Assembly (NCBI GenBank): GCA_903813345.2
Contig: CAIIXF020000006.1
Coordinates: forward strand, 31,786,024-31,850,023
Direction: 5' to 3'
DNA length: 64,000 nt
From: Owenia fusiformis
Lineage: Eukaryota > Annelida > Polychaeta > Sabellida > Oweniidae
Under the pieces are notes generated by a model. That model had not been told where the DNA came from. It saw nothing but the letters and a program-made list of their open reading frames with translations, and did no database searches. A program made the translations under genes and the position numbers. Positions 62,501 to 64,000 of this stretch are shown here, one piece after another (the first letter of the stretch is position 1; the number at the start of each line of letters is the position of its first letter).

Positions 62501-63721
62501 TCAGGATTTGAGAAACTTGAAAAAAACTTAGATTTGACCTAGATTTTGACCTTGACCTAGATATGAACTAATTTCCCGTCAAGTCCAGCCCAGGTCCCTA
62601 ATAGGACTATATATGAGATAAGTCAAAGCTAGCTGGAAGTTGGAGAAAAAATGTTAAAAAGAATAATAAATAAATAAAGAAAGAAAGAAAGAAAGAAAGA
62701 AGAATAACTACAAAAATGATAGGAGGCCTCTTGAAGGGCCTCCTAATAAACTTGTCCATAATCTAAAAACATTTAATTTCTTCACAGACAACAATCTTGT
62801 AGATGTAAATGGTGAACTGTACTTCATCATTGACCAGAGTCATGTTTGAATAGCAATAAAGAATCATGTATCATTCTATATTGGAAATATAAAAGCATGA
62901 GTGTAATGTACTAACCCATTCTGATAATGCACTCAGGCTTCACCTTCTTGCATTATGTAGATGGGTTAGTACATACACTCATGCTTCTATATTGGAAATA
63001 TAGAAAACTTGTCTTAGATTCACTACTGATTCCTCTTGACAGACATCATTTCAAGCTTTAAAGTTCAAGATTGCCCGATTCTTCTAGCCATCTACAAGCA
63101 GGTACCACCAGAGTAATATGATTGCAATCCCACTGTTTTAGTTGGTCGGCTCGTGAAGTACACTGGTTATGGGAATGCTGCAGGTCTGCTGGCCTCAAGA
63201 GGGTTAATGTGTGGAGGACGTGGAGATGGTGAATACTCAAGCGCATCTGATGAATCTGATACTGAAGATTATGACAGACTTAAGCCCAAGTAAGAAAGAC
63301 TGCAGTGTGATGATGAAAACCGGCATTCTAATGTCAGATGGGAGCATTAAAACATTAGATAGATATATAAATATTTTTTAAAAGCTTGAAATTGTTTACA
63401 TACACAGGCTTCGGTATTTTCAGAGAATGTTTCTTGTCCATCAATTTATATCAATTATTATTTTATGTGGCAGGTTGCTATGAATTTATTTTTTGTGAAG
63501 TGGTGTAAAGGTATCATATGAAGGAAATTCTGAGGAAATTCCTGTAAAATACTGCAAAAATGGAAGAAAACAGTAAAACATGTGAAGTGGTAATATTTTA
63601 GGGTTAATCCGGTGACTGGCAGGTTTGAGGAGGAGAAGATTGACCCCATGGCAGGTATGACTGAAGAACAGAAGGAGTATGAAGCAATGAAGCTAGTCCA
63701 GTGTCTTGACAAACTACACAA
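32570..63721 (+). CDS. RIC8A: Synembryn / Ric-8A, chaperone and exchange factor for G-alpha, 3' partial
   Basis: Cytosolic chaperone and non-receptor guanine-nucleotide exchange factor for G-alpha subunits, built of armadillo-like helical repeats. Exons: 32570-32650, 35482-35529, 38448-38664, 43093-43162, 56439-56514, 57033-57085, 57195-57378, 57776-57870, 58127-58298, 58560-58723, 59280-59362, 63142-63289 and 63602-63721. All joins keep frame, giving 503 codons plus 2 nt; human RIC8A is about 531 residues, so only the last exon or so is missing. Diagnostic blocks are [36 protein letters not shown] and [11 protein letters not shown] followed by [14 protein letters not shown]. The acidic S/T stretch [14 protein letters not shown] (exon 12) matches the region phosphorylated by CK2 in mammals. 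The start ATG at 32570 gives [20 protein letters not shown]. Intron 4 is 13.3 kb of nested repeats. The donors of exons 3 and 4 seed minisatellites. Confidence 0.96.
32761..33152. mobile_element. Complete TA-flanked MITE in RIC8A intron 1
   Basis: Long inverted arms of about 120 bp starting GAGTCCATTTCACAGC and ending GAAATGGACTT, between TA dinucleotides. Full-length reference copy for the partial copies at 440-832 and 26690-26910. Confidence 0.8.
33235..33625. repeat. Nested palindrome
   Basis: Outer arms ATAGGGGCATTCTCGGCCAC (33242) and their inverse near 33590-33625 enclose an almost perfect palindrome at 33362-33513. Its arms contain ATAGCGAGTCGACATCTG and TATTACTACTTCTAAG. An inner part is repeated, so the centre reads as two stacked hairpins. 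The following stretch 33626-34446 has diverged inverted matches to itself (CAAAGTGAGG) but no gene. Confidence 0.85.
34447..34947 (-). mobile_element. Reverse copy of the CAGTGGGGGACAAAAATAAA element
   Basis: Starts TACAGTAGGGAACATAAAG on the plus strand and shares the CTCCCAGAATGCAACAT palindrome with 28273-28845 in inverse orientation. The distal end is decayed. Confidence 0.7.
35048..35142 (+). repeat. tRNA-like fragment, probably SINE head
   Basis: GTTGGCCGAGAGG resembles an A box and GGTTGCGAGTTCGAGAC a B box of a long-variable-arm tRNA (Ser/Leu type). The ends do not pair into an acceptor stem, so a SINE or tRNA pseudogene is more likely than a functional tRNA. It lies in RIC8A intron 1. 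Confidence 0.4.
36025..36339 (+). pseudogene. 3' end remnant of a non-LTR retrotransposon ORF2
   Basis: A 104-residue open frame with [18 protein letters not shown] (residues about 15-32). This is the CX2C...HLFF.C pattern found near the C-terminus of many LINE reverse-transcriptase proteins, followed by LIFGY, also usual there. No upstream polymerase domain is present. It is a dead 5'-truncated copy in RIC8A intron 2. The flanks 35530-36020 and 36340-37278 hold nothing else recognised. Confidence 0.6.
37279..37625. mobile_element. Foldback MITE
   Basis: Left arm TGCGGGTGCAATACACCC, then GCAGTTAATGAGCCTT; the right arm has AAGGCTCATTAAGTGCTGTG and then GGGTGGATTGCGCCCAC. Arms of about 35-40 bp; the inner sequence is also partly inverted (CAAGCGCAC / GTGCGCTTG). 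Confidence 0.7.
38089..38396. mobile_element. 308-bp foldback MITE 52 bp before RIC8A exon 3
   Basis: Arms of about 110 bp: the left contains AAGAACTCCTATTCTTAC and GATCAACTTGAGTTCT, the right contains their inverse. It ends close to the exon 3 acceptor. The stretch 37626-38088 holds nothing else recognised. Confidence 0.75.
38648..38927 (+). repeat. 84-bp minisatellite seeded on the RIC8A exon 3 donor, first block
   Basis: About 3.5 copies of an 84-bp unit. The first overlaps the end of exon 3 (TAACAGTGATCATCCAG|GTACTG). Later copies read CACCAGTGTACTGC or CACCAGAGTACTGC and are preceded by CTTTTAG. The array is interrupted at 38924-38927 (TTAA) by a 2.5-kb insert. Confidence 0.92.
38928..41447 (+). 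mobile_element. 2.5-kb insert in a TTAA target, splitting the exon 3 array
   Basis: Flanked by TTAA (38924-38927, 41448-41451). The uninterrupted array unit has a single TTAA at this place, so the duplication is directly visible. The ends AGTG...CACT are only short inverted repeats. The interior includes hairpin GTCACCACC..GGTGGTGAC, about nine tandem copies of the TTTGACC unit (39240-40545) and non-repetitive sequence to 41447. No transposase was seen. Confidence 0.75.
39045..40575 (+). repeat. TTTGACC tandem-repeat element, long copy
   Basis: Starts with a doubled block ATGTCACCACCAAAAGTGG plus ATATTGTTATGGTCTCCG. It continues with about nine ~130-bp units (CAAATCTGACTTTAGATTTG, GACCTTCAATGACCTTCTC) and ends ACATTTTGTCATGTTAATGC. 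It is the reference copy for 3490-3985, 17080-17610 and 63796-64000. Confidence 0.8.
41448..41876 (+). repeat. RIC8A exon 3 donor minisatellite, second block
   Basis: Five more copies of the same 84-bp unit continue after the TTAA insert. Units keep CTTTTAGATTWACAGTGATC and a GTACTGC or TGTACTGC end. The following stretch 41877-42588 contains CCCGTCC motifs but nothing assigned. Confidence 0.9.
42589..42790 (+). mobile_element. Possible mariner-like end
   Basis: CAGGGTGGGCCAAAAAATG after a TA resembles a mariner terminal repeat. No matching right end or transposase was identified, so it may be a solo fragment. Confidence 0.35.
43147..44275 (+). repeat. 41-bp minisatellite seeded on the RIC8A exon 4 donor
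   Basis: About 27 copies. The first overlaps the last 16 nt of exon 4 (CACAGAGGATATGTAG|GTATGT). All copies repeat this 5' splice site. A subset carry CCATAG directly before CACAGAGG, so they look like a 16-nt exon with acceptor and donor. Confidence 0.95.
44262..44667. mobile_element. Insert with two ~136-bp direct repeats inside the exon 4 array
   Basis: Two copies of a block starting GTAAGCGCGGGAAAGCAATG and a partial third, ending with a TTAACCGGTTAACCGGTTAA run. The array resumes at 44668. Family unknown. Confidence 0.6.
44668..44755 (+). repeat. Exon 4 donor minisatellite, second block
   Basis: Two further copies of the 41-bp unit after the insert at 44262-44667. The next stretch, 44756-45184, shows nothing recognised. 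Confidence 0.85.
45185..45762 (+). mobile_element. 5'-truncated pearl-like Helitron-type element
   Basis: Three core units containing ATACCAGTGAACGGATTTGG and AAGATGGCGGC, then TTTGCTACTCCGTGGAGTTG and the CTAG|T end. The standard TTATCCC start is missing. Confidence 0.65.
46099..46565 (+). mobile_element. Pearl-like element, left half (right half at 54499-55287)
   Basis: Starts TTATCCCAACGAACG after an A, then a GTCC/GTCA tetranucleotide tract (46145-46210) and core sequence. It stops at 46565, where a 7.9-kb element begins. The interrupted core unit resumes at 54499 with the same TAAGA and runs to CTAG at 55287, followed by T. Confidence 0.85.
47066..49520 (-). pseudogene. Non-LTR retrotransposon reverse transcriptase, broken by a pearl insertion
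   Basis: The minus-strand polymerase core at 48987-49496 has [20 protein letters not shown] and [12 protein letters not shown] (catalytic YADD), then [18 protein letters not shown]. The frame continues at 47306-47770 ([13 protein letters not shown] ... [11 protein letters not shown], stop) after removal of the pearl insert 47770-48994. Upstream ORF1, endonuclease and the polymerase N-terminus are absent, so the copy is 5'-truncated. The 3' end carries (ATTGA)n-type repeats at 47069-47090. Confidence 0.85.
47770..48994 (+). mobile_element. Intact pearl-like element inside the LINE
   Basis: Starts TTATCCCAACGAACG after A, ends CTAG before T, hairpin ACTCCGCGGAGT, tetranucleotide tract 47815-47872 (GTCC/GTCA) and two tandem core units (for example TTTCGCAATAATTTTTCG at 48300 and 48734). 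Removing it restores the LINE reading frame exactly, so the A^T target without duplication is directly shown. Confidence 0.88.
50256..51139 (+). CDS. Putative two-exon zinc-finger-like gene fragment inside the 7.9-kb element
   Basis: Exon 1 at 50256-50269 (ATGGCGGACCACCA|GTAAGT) joins in frame to an exon starting at 50899 (TTTTCAG|ATATGTGGG). The product begins [20 protein letters not shown], then [20 protein letters not shown] plus the following HH.. spacing looks like a C2H2-type finger, but no family was recognised. The frame runs into the 28-bp minisatellite at 51060 and stops at 51139. The real exon end may be a GTAACA donor within the array. It could be the N-terminal exon of a transposon or domesticated protein; function unknown. 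Confidence 0.45.
51060..52275 (+). repeat. 28-bp minisatellite beginning in the zinc-finger-like exon
   Basis: About 43 copies of a unit such as ACTACATCTGCCATGTTAAC plus AACCTCTG. The first copy overlaps the open frame at 51060. Many units read CCATG|GTAACA, a possible 5' splice site. Confidence 0.9.
52947..53170. repeat. Inverted and direct copies of the zinc-finger fragment promoter region
   Basis: 52947-53015 is an inverted copy of about 50163-50250 (shared GTGAGCGGACCTAATTTCAA), the stretch just before the putative start at 50256. 53036-53170 is a direct copy of about 50085-50175 (CGGACTAACA, TCGGTCAACTGGC). About 440 bp before it (52520-52960) is duplicated directly at 55512-55646 plus 56096-56385. 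Confidence 0.65.
53787..53925. mobile_element. Small relative of the 6379-6990 foldback element
   Basis: CACTGTTCCACAGATGGATG on the left and GTCATCAAGCTATGG with TTGAATGATACTAACTGGAG on the right match the outer ends of the larger element. A related palindromic MITE (TTATTTACTGAGAGGGATTC side) is at about 53380-53480. Confidence 0.55.
54499..55287 (+). mobile_element. Pearl-like element, right half
   Basis: Continuation of 46099-46565 after the 7.9-kb insert: core units, then TTTGCTACTCCGCGGAGTTG and the CTAG|T end. Confidence 0.85.
55646..56095. mobile_element. Palindromic MITE plus second inverted pair
   Basis: 55646-55790 is a palindrome starting GTTATGTACTGGGAGG and ending CCGTACATAAC (family of 10110-10209). 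55790-56090 is bounded by TTTATCCTATACCAAGTAGA and its inverse, enclosing a T-rich TTTTTCAATTTTT tract. Both are inserted into the second copy of the 52520-52960 duplication. The stretch 56386-56438 leads to RIC8A exon 5. Confidence 0.65.
56515..60275. other. RIC8A introns 5-10 and start of intron 11, nothing recognised
   Basis: Outside the exons at 57033-57085, 57195-57378, 57776-57870, 58127-58298, 58560-58723 and 59280-59362, the introns are AT-rich and contain no repeat, RNA gene or second gene that I could support. Confidence 0.5.
60276..61356 (-). pseudogene. Decayed mariner-family transposon with transposase remnant
   Basis: Ends CGAGGGGTGATCAATAAGTA and its inverse with TA on both sides. 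The arms extend about 150 bp or more (GATACGTCATTCAATTATC). On the minus strand 60681-60986 encodes [18 protein letters not shown] and, further on, [12 protein letters not shown]. These match the mariner transposase blocks HxDNAPxH and PYSPDLAPCDF, with the second and third acidic positions still present. The N-terminal domain and first catalytic region are missing or scrambled, so it is inactive. Confidence 0.85.
61748..62745. mobile_element. Non-coding element with GACCTT repeats and hairpin ends
   Basis: Begins with hairpin TAAGATTGCAAGCAATCTTA and GGAGGCCCC, and ends with AGGAGGCCTCTTGAAGGGCC and TCCTAA. The interior shares GACCTT / AAGGTC and AAGCAAGTTGAAAAAAGACC with the TTTGACC family. 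A (GAAA)n microsatellite is at 62682-62702. No coding capacity. Confidence 0.6.
62788..62860 (+). other. Possible alternative terminal exon of RIC8A
   Basis: A good acceptor (TTTCTTCACAG) precedes a frame that joins in phase to exon 11 and adds 20 residues (D-N-N-L-V-D-V-N-G..., stop at 62847-62849). AATAAA follows 5 nt later (62855-62860). Use of this exon would end the protein before the [11 protein letters not shown] region. No expression evidence. Confidence 0.35.
62876..63002. repeat. Palindrome flanked by an 18-bp direct repeat
   Basis: TTCTATATTGGAAATATA occurs on both sides of a hairpin whose arms contain AAGCATGAGTGTA and TACTAACCCAT. Probably a small MITE with its insertion duplication. 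It lies 140 bp before RIC8A exon 12. Confidence 0.6.
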
Positions 63722-63795
63722 GTAAGTCACAATCACATGGTGTTCCATGGTTCAATTAACAAATAGGCCTTGATAATTAACCATTTAAGTTTTTT

Positions 63796-64000
63796 TTATG
63801 TCACCACCAAAAAGTGGTGACATATTGTTATGGTCTCCGTTTTTTGTGACAGCAGTTTGTGGTTGGTGATCGGTTGGAGGTGGTTGGTGGTTGGCAATCA
63901 GAGGGTGGCGTCTGTAACAAATTGTTAAAACTTACAATAACTTAACAAATTCTGTTTAGACTGACTTCAGTTTTTTTCAAAATCGTCTCAAGTTTTCAAT
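63796..64000 (+). mobile_element. Start of another TTTGACC tandem-repeat element, cut by window end
   Basis: ATGTCACCACCAAAAAGTGG followed by ATATTGTTATGGTCTCCG, as at 39045, then GACTGACTTCAG and CAAAATCGTCTCAAGTTTTC. The rest is outside the window. Confidence 0.75.

Overview
This is a gene-sparse, AT-rich, intron-rich animal nuclear window. The splice sites, the protein sequences and especially the pearl-like Helitron-type repeats (A^T insertion, 3' hairpin plus CTAG/CTGG end, tandem core, ACGG/ACTG tetranucleotide tract) suggest a bivalve mollusc or another lophotrochozoan. The species cannot be named from sequence alone. No bacterial features, CRISPR arrays, rRNA genes or convincing functional tRNA genes were seen.

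Three conserved housekeeping genes could be rebuilt exon by exon, and all joins are phase-consistent. RPL27A (+, 957-4168) lacks only its first exon. CPSF3 (-, 32319 to 8453) is complete, with 15 coding exons and 685 residues. RIC8A (+, 32570 to beyond 63721) has 13 coding exons and about 503 residues, and its C-terminus lies past the window. RPL27A and CPSF3 converge tail to tail. CPSF3 and RIC8A diverge from a 250-bp presumed bidirectional promoter (32320-32569). The coding exons total only about 4.0 kb.

The rest is intronic and intergenic repeat. CPSF3 intron 1 (22798-32251) and RIC8A intron 4 (43163-56438) are transposon sinks with elements nested three and four deep. These include hAT-like elements with 8-bp duplications, TA-flanked elements, a decayed mariner, TTAA-flanked elements, pearl-like elements, a broken non-LTR retrotransposon and a 7.9-kb inverted-repeat element of unclear family (46566-54498).

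The most unusual signal is a set of minisatellites seeded on exon edges. Six tandem arrays (units 41-84 bp) start exactly at a coding-exon boundary of CPSF3 or RIC8A, and each repeats that boundary. They carry the 3' splice sites of CPSF3 exons 3, 10 and 13, the stop-codon end of CPSF3 exon 15, and the 5' splice sites of RIC8A exons 3 and 4. Many units look like miniature exons with both an acceptor and a donor. A seventh array begins in a putative exon of a zinc-finger-like gene fragment inside the 7.9-kb element.
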